From Prostheceraeus crozeri (taxonomy: Eukaryota > Platyhelminthes > Polycladida > Euryleptidae), in the NCBI GenBank assembly GCA_907163375.1, contig CAJQUW010008748.1, positions 310,001 through 374,000 of the forward strand: 64,000 nucleotides of DNA. The letters are read 5' to 3'. Both the position numbers and the translations under genes were made by a program. The notes below the pieces were generated by a model. It had not been told where the DNA came from. It was given only the letters and a program-made list of their open reading frames with translations, and ran no database searches. The stretch's first letter is position 1, and each line of letters opens with the position of its first letter. Below are positions 10,886 through 24,517 of this stretch, in pieces.

Positions 10886-13800
10886 TTGGAATATGTTTAT
10901 CATTAGGGAGATTCGTTTCAAAAGTGAATTTATGAATATTTGCTTCTTTTTATTATCATCTGATTCTCATTACATTATTGTAAAATTCAACGTATATACA
11001 ATAAACTAAATACTACAAGGAATGTCGCTTTTAGTCAAAATTCATAGACATTCACAAAATTTCGGCTGCTTTCAAAATATGCATTGAAAAAACAGACTAG
11101 AAATAATTTGAACTTTTAAAAATTTCTACAAAATGCAACACTATACACCGCATTAATTAATGCCACATCTTTTCAGAATTCAAACATTTCATTTTTATAT
11201 TTGTTCTGAAGCTCATTGGACGAACCATGCACGTTAGCTTGACCCTTGCTTAGATTCGAAAGTGAGACTGGTGGTTGTATTCTTACAGAGTTCGATCATT
11301 CAGCGTTCAACATTGCTCATAGCCAGTAGTCATCAGATTGAAAGCGCCTGCTGAATAGTAGAATAGTGAGAAGTTTTCAAGTGCAGTCAATCTTCAAGGT
11401 AAGGAAATCGAGATATACTTTATTGCGTTAATCTAGATGAAGCTTGTCATCTATTGAGTTCTATGAACAGTATGTCAATTTGAAGCAAAATGATGCAGTT
11501 ATTCTACCCTGTCATAATGCAACATAAAATCTGTTCGTACTCTTATTGTAGCTTCAATATGAAAGGAAGTGTAGCTACACAAGACATTAGTGTAGGTAGG
11601 CTTATGCGTATTTAATTGGAATAACTTTACAAGACTTGACAAATTGCCTTCTTGAGCACTCTTAGATTACCAATTCCACCGCTACACTTCTATGTGTAGG
11701 AAAACGCTGCATGAATTTGGTTGACTTCATCCAACCTATCCAAATAGTCGATGTTCATTGACTTTTTCAATGATTTAAACCAAATGCTTCCAAATTGACT
11801 TCGAATGGTGTGGTCACAAAATGAATATGACAAATTACGTAGAATTGTGTATAAATTACTCTTTCACTTCCATAAAACAACAGTGTCGTGCGAGTATTGC
11901 TAATATCATAAACATTGGATAGAGCACAAAGTTATTACTGAGCAAGCATTAATTGTGCGTATATGGTGCCAAATTGAATATTAGTTCCTACATCATCATG
12001 AAAATAGATAAGACTTATAGTCGTAACTGCTGAAATTGAAGATATTCTGATGCACATAAGCTTATATAGTGGCAATTTGAGTGTAGTAAAATCCACTGCA
12101 TCGATTATAATTATTTTCTATTTAATGATTCTGTGATGCATACTATAAGCTGAATTAGCTCGTCTTTGGCAATGCAGACTAAGTCCTGTAGATCACTATC
12201 AAGTATGTAGTTCATAATCAAAATATATCAATTCACAGAAAGTTTAACTCCGTTCTTTTGGAAATGTGAGTTACAGACGTTCCAAAGGTAGGCCATCACG
12301 ATGCAATATTAAGGAGCACTAAAATCTGCTCGTGTAAAAATTACAGCATCTGAAAATCTTAGCATTTAAAACTTAACTTACTAGCAGGAGATGTTTGATG
12401 CTTTGTTGATTGAAGTGGTCATAAATGCGATTGGCGTGTACGCGCATCTGCGCATGTTTACAGATGAAAAAATTAGGAAATATTTGTTATCTATGCTCGT
12501 AATGCATTACCTCATTAGCCACAAACAACCTTCTTCTATTTAATTCGATTAGACTTTCGTCGAGAAAGTAGCTCGCCATAATAATTGAGAAATCATAATA
12601 GTTTATCAAAAGAGTCTTTGATTCAGTTGATACGTATCAGATTGATGATTTTTGAGTCAAATCAAAGGTTACCTGAGAAGGAACTAATAATTTAGTACGC
12701 AATATTTTCTTCCTATACGATTGAATTCTGTCTGCCAGCAATACGCAGTGTATTAATTAGTTTCAGTCGTACGTCAATCATGCTACGTGTAGAAGTGCAA
12801 TGTAAATTAGAATATTGGTAATTATCCGATAAAATTTCATGTTAAATTATTATTGTCAGTCTCATTTCTGCCTCATATTTTCATTAAAAATCATTTATCA
12901 AAGATATCATCTAGAAAAAACGTGAATTTTAGACAATGGGTAAGTACCAAGACAATGGGAGGCGTATTCGACGCCCGCACAAACATCGCATTTACCAAAG
13001 AAATTGTAAGATAATGAAATAATGTAGTCTGCGTCATTCTCTAAAAAATGGGTGTTGCTTATCTAAATATCAGTTAGTCTGCTGCTTTCTCGCAAGCCCA
13101 TTTTTAATTGCTATAATATGGCAGAGAGAGAGAGAGAAGGAGGACCATGTTCACATGTGAAGTCCAAAATAAAAGGAAAGATTTTCTTGAACTTTCTAGA
13201 CTTTTAATAATCTATAGCAGTGGTGGGCAGCGCGTGGTCCGCCAACTTTTTCATTTCTATAGTGACCACGAACACTATTTGGATCGATGATGATAAATGA
13301 CCCATTTCAGACGTCGATCTTTAGAAGGTGCTCATAAGGTTGAGGGTCTTTTTTAGAATTTGCGAAATCATGAACTAATAGACCTTCTTAATGAGCAATG
13401 TGTCACAAAAATTTGCATTCTAATGTTCAAACCATGTTCCTTTCGTAATGGACATTTTCTCAGCAAGAACGTCAGTGACATCAACTCCGTGAGTTTATGC
13501 TTAGTCACATGGTGCTCGATGCAATGGTCAGCTTGTTTCACTACGCATTCAACCACGCTGTAATTGGCCTATACAGTAATCAGAAATGGAACCGACCGAA
13601 GGTAGGCTTTAATTAATTTTAGCAGAAATGCGCGAATATATCACCAATTATGAGATTTCTTTAATTGAAAAAACTTTTTGACCGACCACTCAGTTTAGCA
13701 AATTTAACTAGTATTTAAATCATTGGTTATTTCATCTGCCACACAAGTTATTACCTAACTTGTTAGTCATTCGATGCATGTTCAATTAATGAAACTGATA

Positions 13801-13918
13801 GGCGGTTTGATGAGCATCGAGCGGGTAATCAAATAGAAAAATTGTGATGTGTAATCAACTGTCGGTACAGCTAATACCAAGCTTAACAACGATTTCGTAT
13901 AACAGAAGTAAATATATA
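10886..13918. other. Long stretch without a recognised gene
   Basis: I see no supported coding frame. A short GA microsatellite lies at about 13122-13143. A sequence resembling a non-coding first exon ends at 11398 and is listed separately. At 13220 a CAGTGGTGGGC word resembles a hAT end, but no partner was found. Confidence 0.5.
11290..11398 (+). other. Candidate non-coding first exon with splice donor
   Basis: A stretch slightly richer in GC than its surroundings ends in CTTCAAG followed by GTAAGG, a strong splice-donor consensus at 11399. It has no ATG-led frame. It could be a host 5' untranslated exon, but nothing downstream confirms it. This is inference from one motif only. Confidence 0.15.
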
Positions 13919-15682
13919 CAGGGTGATTTTTAATTGACGCAAGATTTAAAATTGTTTTTATTTCTACTTAGTCGACATGAAAAATGAAGTATTATACATT
14001 TCTGAACACCTGAAACTGGGGAATTTATGAATATCAAAGCGGTTAAAGCATATATATAATATCCAATTTTTAAGAAATTTTTATATTTTATCTTTGAATT
14101 TCATTACCATTGAATTACTTCATTTCATTGAACTTCCTTTAATCACAACCATAGAAAAATTATTGATATTAGATATGAATAGAAAAGGGTAGCAAGTGAA
14201 AATCAGACGCATTCTATCATCAATCTGATCACACTTCTATTAATTCATTTTGCCTTTGAGATCTTGATGGTGATAATTTCATTGTCATGAACTGTCAATG
14301 AAAAGCATTTGCAAAGCGATCAGTAAGCGATGGAGCTATGAAGCCTCGATGAACAGCGTTTACAGAGCTATCAAGTGTGGAATAAAGGCTTGCAACACAC
14401 GGCACTGTTGTCAAATGATCAAGATGTCTCTGTCTACTGAAACGAGAATTGAATTGATATTCCTGTACGCTCAAAATCATGAAAGTTGCCTTCAAACGGT
14501 ACGTGCGTATAAGACCAAACACAAGTTGCATAGAGATCCATTCGCTGTCACTACGATTCAACGATTAGTGACTCGTTTCAAAGCTACCGGTTCTGTAAAC
14601 GATTCTCCAGGAAAAGGACGTAAAAGTTTAAGAGAAGAGCGCGAAGAAGAAGTGGAAAAGACTGTTGCTGAGATAACGAGTGGCCGCGAAATTCCTTGCT
14701 GTTCCACCCGTGAGATTTCGGAAGCGACTGGATTTTCTCAATCTAATGTGTGGACAGTTCTTCGCAAGCAGTTGAGATGGTATCCCTATCGCACACGTGT
14801 CCATCAAGAAATAACGGATGGCGATAAGGTCCATCGACTTGAATTCGCCAACTAGCTGCTTACGAATGAGGACCTTATCCAACGCATCCTGTGGAGCGAC
14901 GAGGCAAATTTCACGCTTGATGGCAGCATTAATCGGCACAACTGTGTCATATGGAGCCCTAGCCCAGTCAATGTTTTGGTTTCGAAAGGGCTTCATCCTG
15001 AAAAAGTGACTGTCTGGTGTGGCATATCGTCAACATTCGTTTTGCAATCCTATTTCTTTGACTCCAGTCACTGGAAACAATTACCTTGGAATGTTGGAGC
15101 AGCACATGTTGCCACAACTGGATGAGAAGGGAATCAAAAACTCCACTATCCTCCAGCAAGATGGAGCACCGCCCCATTTTCATGGAGACGTGACTAAATT
15201 CTTAAAGGCACATTTCCCCAATGATCGAGTCATTGGAAGAGGGCATTCCATAAGATGGCCAGCAAGATCTCCGGATTTATCCCCTCTCGATTTTTGGTTT
15301 TGGGGGACATTAAAGAGTCGTGTCTTCCACCACAGTCGTCCTTCCACAATGAATCAGCTAATGCACAGAATAGCAGAAGAATGCAACAATATTTCTTCAA
15401 GTGAAATACAAAGTGCCATTGCAAACCTCCTCCTAGGACTGCACCTTGTTGTAGAAAGTGAAGGTGACGTGATTGAACATTTGTTGTAAAGTTTCAATGA
15501 TTTTATGTAATGGAATATAAAAATTTCTTAAAAATTGGAGATTATAGATATGCTTTAACCGCTTTGATATTCATAAATTCCCCAGTTTCAGGTGTTCAGA
15601 AATGTATAATACTTCATTTTTCATGTCGACTAAGTAGAAATAAAAACAATTTTAAATCTTGCGTCAATTAAAAATCACCCTG
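13919..15682 (+). mobile_element. Tc1/mariner-superfamily transposon, DD41D-like, nearly whole
   Basis: The element begins CAGGGTGATTTTTAATTG and ends with its inverse complement. The inverted repeats are about 169 bp (13919-14087 and 15514-15682) and I count only two mismatches. TA flanks it at 13917-13918 and 15683-15684. It is 1764 bp long. Near-identical arms mean it is young or that the arms were homogenised. Confidence 0.92.
14415..15489 (+). pseudogene. IS630-Tc1-mariner transposase, DD41D-like, with one stop and one frameshift
   Basis: The protein starts near MIKMSLSTETRIEL with a helix-turn-helix region and a serine/lysine-rich linker (SPGKGRKSLREER). The catalytic domain has D in LWSDEANF, D in LQQDGAPPHF and a third D in SPLDFWFWG. 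I count 42 residues between the last two. Relatives I know with GAPPHF and FFLWG have 41, hence DD41D-like with one extra residue. A TAG at 14853-14855 after LEFAN interrupts the frame, and a +1 shift near 15060 is needed to continue from FFD into GNNYLGMLEQHML. The last frame stops at 15489. The DNA-binding and catalytic parts are otherwise complete. The enzyme would recognise the 169-bp arms and insert at TA. Confidence 0.88.
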
Positions 15683-15918
15683 TACTATGTATACTAAGTA
15701 TACAATATGTAATCACTCTGCAGCATTCTCATCCTGATGAAATATTGCATAGTGATAATATCATAAGTTGATGTATTCCGTATACCGGAATCGGGTACCT
15801 ATATCAAGCTACCCTACTTAAATATATTTTAGACGAAGATAGATGCTATAGAATATAATCAGCATTTTAGTTTGGAAAAAATACATGACAACTTTCTCTC
15901 ACTTTTTTTCTTTATTAA

Positions 15919-17360
15919 ACCCTATCAGGACCGGGCCCAAATTTTCCATGTTTCGATGGATGAAACATTGTTTGGTAAACTAGATTACTATAGCCTCTTA
16001 TGCCCCTTTTGCATGATTCGAAGACCTTCATACCAAAAATTTAAAATTTGAATTTTCAAATCATTTCATTTTTGAATCTATGTATATTTTTGACTCTTCA
16101 AAAATTGTTCAATACAACTAGAGTATAAGTATAGGCGCTATAAGCAAAACATTCTACGTTTATTTTAGTACCACAAATAGCAATTTGAAAATTGAACGCA
16201 AATAATGTCTTCCATGTATTATTGCATTTTTCTATCTGTAAAAATGTCTCGCTCTAATGACGTAATCGTTATAAAGATACAGCTATAGTACTAACCAAAT
16301 GCAATCTTTCGAATGGTGACATTTATTTTGCATTATTCTGTGGGTTTCATATCTAAAAATTCACATCAAAACTTCATATTTTCACATTTTATAAAATTAC
16401 AAATTTCATTTTAGGTTTATAGCATACCAAACATAGAAATTGATAACAATAAAACCTCTAGAATGGAAGTAAAGCTTCATGCAATACACAATAGTGGCAC
16501 AAAAATCGCACGCATTTTCACTTAGATGCACTCGTCAACGACTGAATCATTGGGTTAGAATCAGTCACATGTATAATTCTAAGCTTTTCATTGGTGTGTC
16601 ATGCCCCAACTTAGTTCCCCCGGATGTGCCGCAACCTTGAGTCAATTTCCATTCTAGTCAACTTCAGATAAACAATCTATTTCTATGATACCAAATATTT
16701 ATCCTTCATTGGTACATATTACCTTATCAGTGATGTAAATATGCAGGCACATGTGAAGAGATCCGGTCGTCATTTTAGTCACACTTCCGTCCACTTTTCG
16801 TCATGATATTCGGTGTAGCTAAACAATATCACGACTAATCATTCCCGTTACATATGTACATGCAGATATATATATGTACATGTACATATCATGTGCAATA
16901 GAAGCTTACATATACTTATTTTGGTGTAGCTCAAAAATACCTCGACAACTCATATCCGGAATAGTATCTGCATGTACATGTAGGCCTGTACTATGCATGC
17001 ATGATACTTGTGCAGGTACATTACATATACAATTGCACATGTACAATGTATACTCACTTTGGGAGATATGATGAATGTGCATGTTGACAATCTTGAATTG
17101 CACATGCATGAATACATATCATACAGTAGCATTATAATCAATGCTTCTCTAAATGAAAGCCATAAATTTTCTAAAAAACACTTTTAAAACTGACCTTACA
17201 GTGAGTCTATCTTGCCCAGACTTTTACTGAAACTTCAACATACATACAAACTAAACGTCACAAAAAAATTAAACTTCTATCTAATTTATTTTGGGATATA
17301 TATATAAAAAGAAGTTGATAGGAGGGGACATTTTGCGCCCCCCCCCCAGTCTTGATAGGG
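15919..17360. mobile_element. piggyBac-like MITE with TTAA target (element J)
   Basis: TTAA lies at 15915-15918 and 17361-17364. The ends share CCCTATCAGGACCGGG on the left and CCCTATCAAGACTGGG on the right, with one extra A after the left TTAA. CCC ends at TTAA are the piggyBac signature. No transposase is present. The interior has many ATGTACAT palindromes at 16850-17050 and a C-run next to the right end. Confidence 0.7.
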
Positions 17361-17364
17361 TTAA

Positions 17365-20300
17365 GACATGGATTTATCGTAGATAATCCCTGTCTGAGAC
17401 TCTAATAAAGAACTTTTATGTAAAACAACAATGATCGGGTATTCAAGATTGCTTTGCAATTAGCGTTATGGTAAATTAGGCTAACCGCGCCGTATACTTA
17501 TCAGATCAATTTGAGGATAACCAATAATCATGCCTAGTTTAGAACTATATTCCTATCAGTGAAACGCATCCGTGCAAAGAGTCCTTCATAAACACTATTA
17601 CTGCCTTCTCATCTGAGTAACGCTCTTGGTATATTATTAACCCTACAAGTGAAATATAATACCATAAAGAGGATTTTCCGTTTTCCTATTCTACCTAAAT
17701 AATTTTGATTGGATATGGTAGGCCTGTCTTGATTAGCAATTTTGAAAATTGAAATATCAGCTTCAACATCATTTTTGCAACTGGTACGAAACCAGCCTGC
17801 TTCCGGCCAGGTTGCCGGCAGCCGGAATGGACAGGCCTGAATTTTGACGGCTGCTGGACCGGCCCGAAAAATTCTGCCGTTTTCCATCTCAGATATAAGC
17901 ACATAAAGCAGGTTTCTTATTAAGAAATCCAACCGAATGAGGGCATGTGATATTTATAAGCTAAAGTACTAAAGTACTCTTGCTAAATTTTATTCTCATA
18001 GTATTACACCAATGTAAGTTCTAGAATGACATTATCGTATAACTATCGTTAGTGGAGCCTATGCGCGGTCTTTGAAAGCCATTTATGTTTGGATGAGGTA
18101 ACGTACGCACGCGCAGGCACATGTATGTAGTTTAATAACCAATTCATGCTGCTTTACATTGTACGGAATGTAGGCGGATAGATAAGCTGTACTTACAGGG
18201 CGCTATTTTTCGATGAAATAATGTCATGACATCATACACGTTACCACCAATAATATGGTATTACCATGATTGAATAACATCAGAACATCTTCCATAATAA
18301 GCTAATACTATTAACTTTTCATTGTTCATACAGTTTTTAGAATACAAACTGTGATTCCTTAATAGACAATGCAAAATATGCTGGCAAGGCAAACGAACGA
18401 GTACTTAACCAGTCGCCCTTCTTTAAGTACTGTTGTCCTGGCAAGGCGCGCATTCACGGCGTCATATTTGTAGCATTTGTAGCATTCACTTAAACAAGTT
18501 AACCAGAGTGGTGAGCCATATAAAACAAGTAGGTTTTAAAGCGTCAATCAAACCATCTGCAGAATATCACATCAACTAATTTGAAGCCATTCAAATTAGA
18601 AATTATATTCAATATTGTCACTTTTCTGTAGTTATTTGTCCGATGATTTGTATGCTGGACTTGCTTTTACCCTTTTCATGCCGACGAGGAAGCGATTTGG
18701 CACCCGGTCGCATCCTAGCTGTAAAGCTTTTCAAAGTGAACAGCCTGTCATGCGCTTTCGTGGCCTCAAATGTCAACGTATTCCTCTACATTTTTTCAAA
18801 TTGTTGGATTTGGCGGATTTGGCCCACTGGATGGTCATGTTTATGACCTATTCTATAATGTGCTGTTTTAATATTTCGAATTCTGACGATTCTTGCGAAC
18901 ATCCTCTATGATAACTTTGAATGAAAGGCATCCAGTCTTTCAATGCCGATCTCTTTAATTTGACTCTTAATTTTTAATTGTTTTTAAACTATCAGAGTAC
19001 TTGTTCGATTGCCATGCGCAATATTTACTGAGCATGTACCCTAGCAAGCGCCCAGTCTCCAATAAGCGTCCATGTTGGAAAAGAAACATTTAGTCACCAA
19101 CCAATGTTGAAACATTTAGTGATGTTCACTATGATGCTATCTACAAAGTTGATGGAATCAAAAGATCACATTTTGTTGCCCCCCCCATAGTCAAAAGGAC
19201 CATGAAAACTTCAAACCTTTCATTTAAGCTTAGTAGTAGGCCTATTTAGCTTTATGCGAGCAGATGGACGAATGGAGAAGTCAGGAACTACAATAACGCA
19301 TAAATCAATCGTGGAGGTGGATTTCACTAGAATGTCTTAAATTGGAACTATCACTCACAACTCACTGCAATAAAAATGAATCACTGAACGAGAGAGATAG
19401 CAATTGCTTTTCGAGCAGATTGAGCAATATTCCTGGTGGGCAGAAGCGTTTTGCAAACTCAGTGTAGCTTGAGTAAGTAGCCTATGAAGGACCTTGTGAA
19501 AAATGGTTGCAGACGACAGAAGCAAAGAAAACAATTGTGCAAAGCCTGGAACGTTCACCATCCTTGGAACTTAGTACTTGACTTGAATTGTTGAAGTCGT
19601 CAAGTGTGGAAGAGCGCTCGCTCTTTGGTCGAAGACTGATTATGGTTGAGGAAGAAGATTTGCATGTACATTGTACATGTAGTCAAAATTGATCATCTAG
19701 GGACTTGAAGAGCAATTCATGTTCCAAATAAGCGTGCATGTATTTCATATATCTTCCCTATTATTTTATATTAGTCTTTTGAAATAGATTTGTTCAAGAG
19801 ATGGCATGTACTGTAATTTTGTATGTTCATTAAACTGAATAGGGAAGAGTCGACTAGAGGATGGTTTGCAACATTGAAATATGCGCCCGACGCGCTTGTT
19901 AGAGGTAACACGTTATTTACGTTCTAGCGTCCGTGCTAAAGGGCATCATTTCACTACTTGAAAGCGTCCTTTGTATCCAGATAAGCGCTTTACAACTCCG
20001 AATGGTTATTTGCGCGTTATTTATCTAATTGAACTTTGCTGATGGCTTTCAATAATCCACTGACTTAATTCTAAGGAAGTTGCATTGAGTTTTGAGATTT
20101 ATGCTGGCATGCAACACTTAAATAAAAGTTGCCACGAGTCCACCGCAAATAAATTCATTGACTACTAATTTTAGAAAATGCTCAGGACGATGCATGGGTG
20201 TGCATGAGAGGAAAATGTAAAATACCAGTTGAGCATTGGCATGTTAATGCACAGATGTCACCAGAATGATTGCAGTACATGATTGTTCTAATAATAACTC

Positions 20301-21735
20301 AAGCGGGGCGTTCATTTGCGAGAAACAATCCATTGTACAAGTTGTAGGAGATGAAGATCTTTTGTATCGATAAGACAGAAACTGTATCATTAAATGAACA
20401 TGAGGGAACATTAAGATAAAAGATATCAGACAAAATATTCATCTGAATTGGACGGTTTAGTATTCATACCGCTTATTTTTCAACGTTGCTTTGAATGTAG
20501 TAATTCATCCATGTGAAATTATCTTTGTAACCTGAACTAAGTTTGTGCAATAGATGGTTATTACAATGAATACTACATCAAATTTTATGTGAAAACATTG
20601 TTAGCACATTGTCGATTGTTTTTTCTTCATTAGACATCTTTGATTGGTAAATTTGGCAATAAAAAGGTAGGCTGTTCAATGATAAACATCTTTTATGAAA
20701 ATATCTTAGACAGGTAATCTGATTATTGCTTTTTTCTTCATTAACTGGTGTATAACATGCAACACATAGTTTATGATCATCTCTGGCTAATATAATTGAT
20801 ATCGTGGTAATTATGACAAAAGTATGCGTGGCAATTGCGATAGATTCCAGGTGTTGTAATACCTTGCTCTATACTCAGAATTAAGAGTAGCAATAAATCA
20901 GTGTAAGTCGACTTTCCTCTGTAACCTTATCCATATCAGGCTATGAAGATGGACAGATTTTCCCCTCTCCTGATCTCTCAAAGTATTAGTCAAGATCACA
21001 TGATATTTGGCATATCAAGTGTGTGAATTTTCTAATAATGATATGATCGCTTCTAGAAAATGTTGACATTTTGTCGAATTTTGGCCTTAAATGTCTTTAA
21101 AGCATGTTTCATTCCCATTATGAGACTCCATTTTTCAAATTAGTGCTTCATTTCTAACCAAAATTATCTAATTCATCATTGTGGTTGAATAAATTTATCC
21201 AATTTCTTCCATCTCATTTGAGTAGCACATTATGTACGTCCTTTGATGCTTTATTTACTGCGAGAGGAGATCAAGGCAAGTATAATCAGTAATCCTACTG
21301 AATATTTACGGCTTGATGCTAGAGAAGCGGAAGGGAAGGTTTGCAATGCCTCCAAGAATTGTAGCTGCTGACAGCATGTGTGAGTAAAGTAATTGGCCTT
21401 TGATGTAAATATACAGTACGGCATAGCAAATCGGCGAATAGCACGTTATCAGCATCACAGGTGCTTTATTTCACGAATCAAAAATTCGCTTGTAGCTATC
21501 GATTCATCTAATGTTCAATTACAAGAAGAAGCATTAAAATAGTAAATTTTGGATTTCTAAACTATGGAAGGAAATGTTGTAAAATGCGAGAATAAATATA
21601 CGAAAAAGAAATTGCGACCGCTGTTCTAAAAAGTCAAAAAAATGGACTCTACATCGTCCCCTTGGTGGTACCTGCAGTGGCTTCCACTCCAACTGATAAA
21701 TCTGAAGAATGATATTTTAGCTAAAATGACCGTTC
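17365..21735. other. No gene or element recognised
   Basis: Open frames here are short and none resembles a known protein. A small GC-rich patch lies at 17790-17885. A C-run lies at about 19178-19186. Confidence 0.5.
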
Positions 21736-22593
21736 CATAGAGTAGGGATATAAGAGGTAGAGTGTCGACTCAAAAAAGTATCTGTATACAGTAAAAAATT
21801 TTATAATGAAAATATTCAGTTTTTTGCGGAGATTACGTTCCTGCGTTCCAAAAAAATTATTTGAACAGTTTTGAAAAAGCTAAATTTTTGCCAATTTATA
21901 TACTACCGACATGACGCCCCTTTATAAGTAGTATGAAACAAGTTGGATATCAATAGGAATGAACATTTGCTAATAAGCATCCTAACTAAGCGGAAATTAA
22001 GGTGATTATCAAGAAAATTTCATGATCCGTATTATAATGGAAGTCTTCATAAAAAAGTCGAGATCTGCTTTTGCTTTCTCGGCTGAGATCTAAAGTTTAT
22101 AATTCAATTTCCATCGGCATGATTTCATGATTCACTAAATTCATGTTTCATTTCTTGAATCTGAATAGTGATGTGGACACATTTACACCTTTCAAAGTTA
22201 AATGAAATCATTGTCTTTGATTATGTGATTTTGGTCTTCCAGTGGCAGGTTGCCTTTGATATGATCACGCTTAAGAAAATAATACTCTTGAGGTTGAGCA
22301 TGAAAGTAATAGGAACATATCGAATTTCTAAATCAACAAACATCTCCAGTCCATCTCCAAGGTTGTCATGACATTGAGAATCTGTAAAATACCATCATCC
22401 CTTCTGCATTACAATTATGATCAGTCAATTCCGTTGTAATTTCCTCAAAACTGCAAAAATTTGCATATCTCACATTTGGTAACAATTACCAACTGTATCC
22501 ATCTCGAGTTCATTTAATAAAATCGAAGCTGCATACACATTGGGGATTTAATAAATGCGGAGTTGCCACTCTACCTAATATACTTACTCTATG
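21736..22593 (+). mobile_element. MITE family A, copy 2
   Basis: CATAGAGTAGGGATAT begins the left end and TACTCTATG the right. The flanking 8-bp duplication is GACCGTTC on the left and GACCGTCC on the right, one mismatch. There is no coding capacity. The internal sequence matches copy 1 along its length. Confidence 0.9.
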
Positions 22594-22601
22594 GACCGTC
22601 C

Positions 22602-24227
22602 ATTAAAATTTGGGAATGAAAAATGATAATTTGTGATGATTAATGCTATACTAATTCTCCACGTCTCTTTGCATACAGATCCTTAATTTTTTAGTCATTA
22701 TTGTTTTCTTCATTATCCATTGCTATTTTTATTCATGCAATATTATCAATCATTATCTGAGGTTAAATCATGAGGAAGCATTTCTGCCGAACCTTGTTTA
22801 AAGCTTTCATCGTTGTATCATTCCGTGGTTTATGAATGCCTTTGTATATCATTGATATTGGTTGGTTTGATAAAGAACTCATGTATCTTTATTAATTAAG
22901 GCAACATAATCTTCACATCTAAATAAAGTTTGTTACGTTGCTGCCGAAAAGCAAATCACAATATGGCTATAATCAATACAGAGGAGGAAAAATTTTCAAG
23001 TGAAGCTGTATTATCAAGCAATAAAGACAAGATTGGCATACTTAGAAATCAAATATAATATTATAGTTTATGATAGTATGATCCTGATTGCATAGATAAC
23101 TGATAGATTTCCGTGCTATCTTCGACGATTTTAATCTACAGCCTTTGTAGAAATGTGAAGTTCCTTAATCTTAAATGTACGCGTATATGAAAGTTGTCTT
23201 CGAGTATTTCTTTCTGTGTTTTGACCTCAAAGTAGTTCATTTTTCCTAATTATACCAAAATTGCATCCCTTCTTTAGAAAACGATTAAAGCGGATTAAAT
23301 TTATGAAAGTGCGCTACGTTGGTATATCACGGTGTGATTATATCCATGTGTGATTCTCTTGATGTCTAAACTGTTCCAGGAATGATAAGATATCAATGAG
23401 TTTCAGCCCAAGTAAATGTACTCTTAACACTTGTAAAACTGAACTAAAATTCAGCTCATCCGCGCCAAACTAGCAATGCTCCATCTGCAGTTGATGCCTG
23501 ATTAGATATCTTACTCTGATATATGCCTGTATCATTTTGCTTAATAAGAATGATGTCAATTGATATGTCATTAGAACTGTTTTAAAAAGGACTGCTTTAA
23601 AGGACTAAAGCTTTAAGGACTTATCAGTCGTTATCTAGAATAAAATACTAGTATTTATGTATGGGAATGTGAAACTGACCTGCTTTCAAAAAATTAAATG
23701 TTGACTTGAATTCAAAAATCGAATTTTCTATATATCAGCGCTAGAACAGATAATTTTGACCAATGAGATGTTATTTTTAGATTAATATTAAACCACATCA
23801 TCAAAATGAGTTGAGTCATCTGGACGGCCGATTTTGCAATTATTCATGATTTCAGATTTTTTTATGATACGGTAAGCTTATTGTCTGTCGAACTCGTCGC
23901 AAAAGTATCACGAATACATGAAAAAGAATTATTGAAAACAATGAGTAGGTCGTAATGTATAAAATAATCCATCATTATTTCTCTGCTCACAAAACGATAT
24001 TCAACTAGGTGCAACACGTTTTACTTAGCAGTGACTTTGAGCATCAGAAGTAAGAAGTTGATTAAAGTAAAGCTTAAATTGAGATAAAAAATTCGCAGAT
24101 TCACCTCAATCGACTTCTTGCTTTAATAGTATTACGACAAGTGTAAACGGCATCCATATCAGTTACGAACATGTTGTCTTCCGGTCAATTTTGGTTATTG
24201 CATTAGTTTCTAGCACGCAATTTCATC
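22602..24227. other. No gene or element recognised
   Basis: AT-rich sequence with no supported frame, RNA gene or repeat on either strand. Confidence 0.5.
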
Positions 24228-24508
24228 TTAGTCCGGCAGCCAGAACGAGTTTCTGCAGGGAACGAGGCCGAAAGTGAGACTTTCACAGAATGATGCACAC
24301 CCTATGCCTACTACGAATCTGCACGTCTGCCGAGTTCTAGTGAGTTCCTCTTCTTGCCAGACACAATCAAAGAAAAACACGTAAATCCAATGGGATGCAG
24401 ATTGCAGTTTTGGCTAAAAAGAAATTTTCTATGTTTTCTCTGATTAAACGAAAAGTACAAAGCCCAGAGTCATAATTTTGACATTGAATGTCTTCAAGTC
24501 ATTTCCTT
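24228..24508 (+). mobile_element. Palindromic MITE family F, single arm (copy 1)
   Basis: This matches the left arm of the palindrome at 57083-57686: AGCCAGAACGAGTTTCTGCA, then ACTACGAATCTGC and AATCCAATGGGA. The second arm is absent. The Mutator-like element E begins just after it, so E may have entered the centre of F, but F does not resume after E. Confidence 0.75.
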
Positions 24509-24517
24509 TCAACCCTG

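Noticed and set aside
13220-13710. hAT element starting CAGTGGTGGGC
   Set aside because: No matching right end or 8-bp duplication was found.
15919-17360. Treating the ATGTACAT palindromes as a separate element
   Set aside because: They lie inside the TTAA-flanked element J and have no ends of their own.
17609-17932. 107-codon minus-strand frame over a GC-rich patch
   Set aside because: No recognisable domain, and a second overlapping frame of similar quality exists.
18615-18911. Frames with hydrophobic stretches that look faintly like a membrane protein
   Set aside because: Two frames compete, neither has a receptor signature, and there is no splice or neighbour support.
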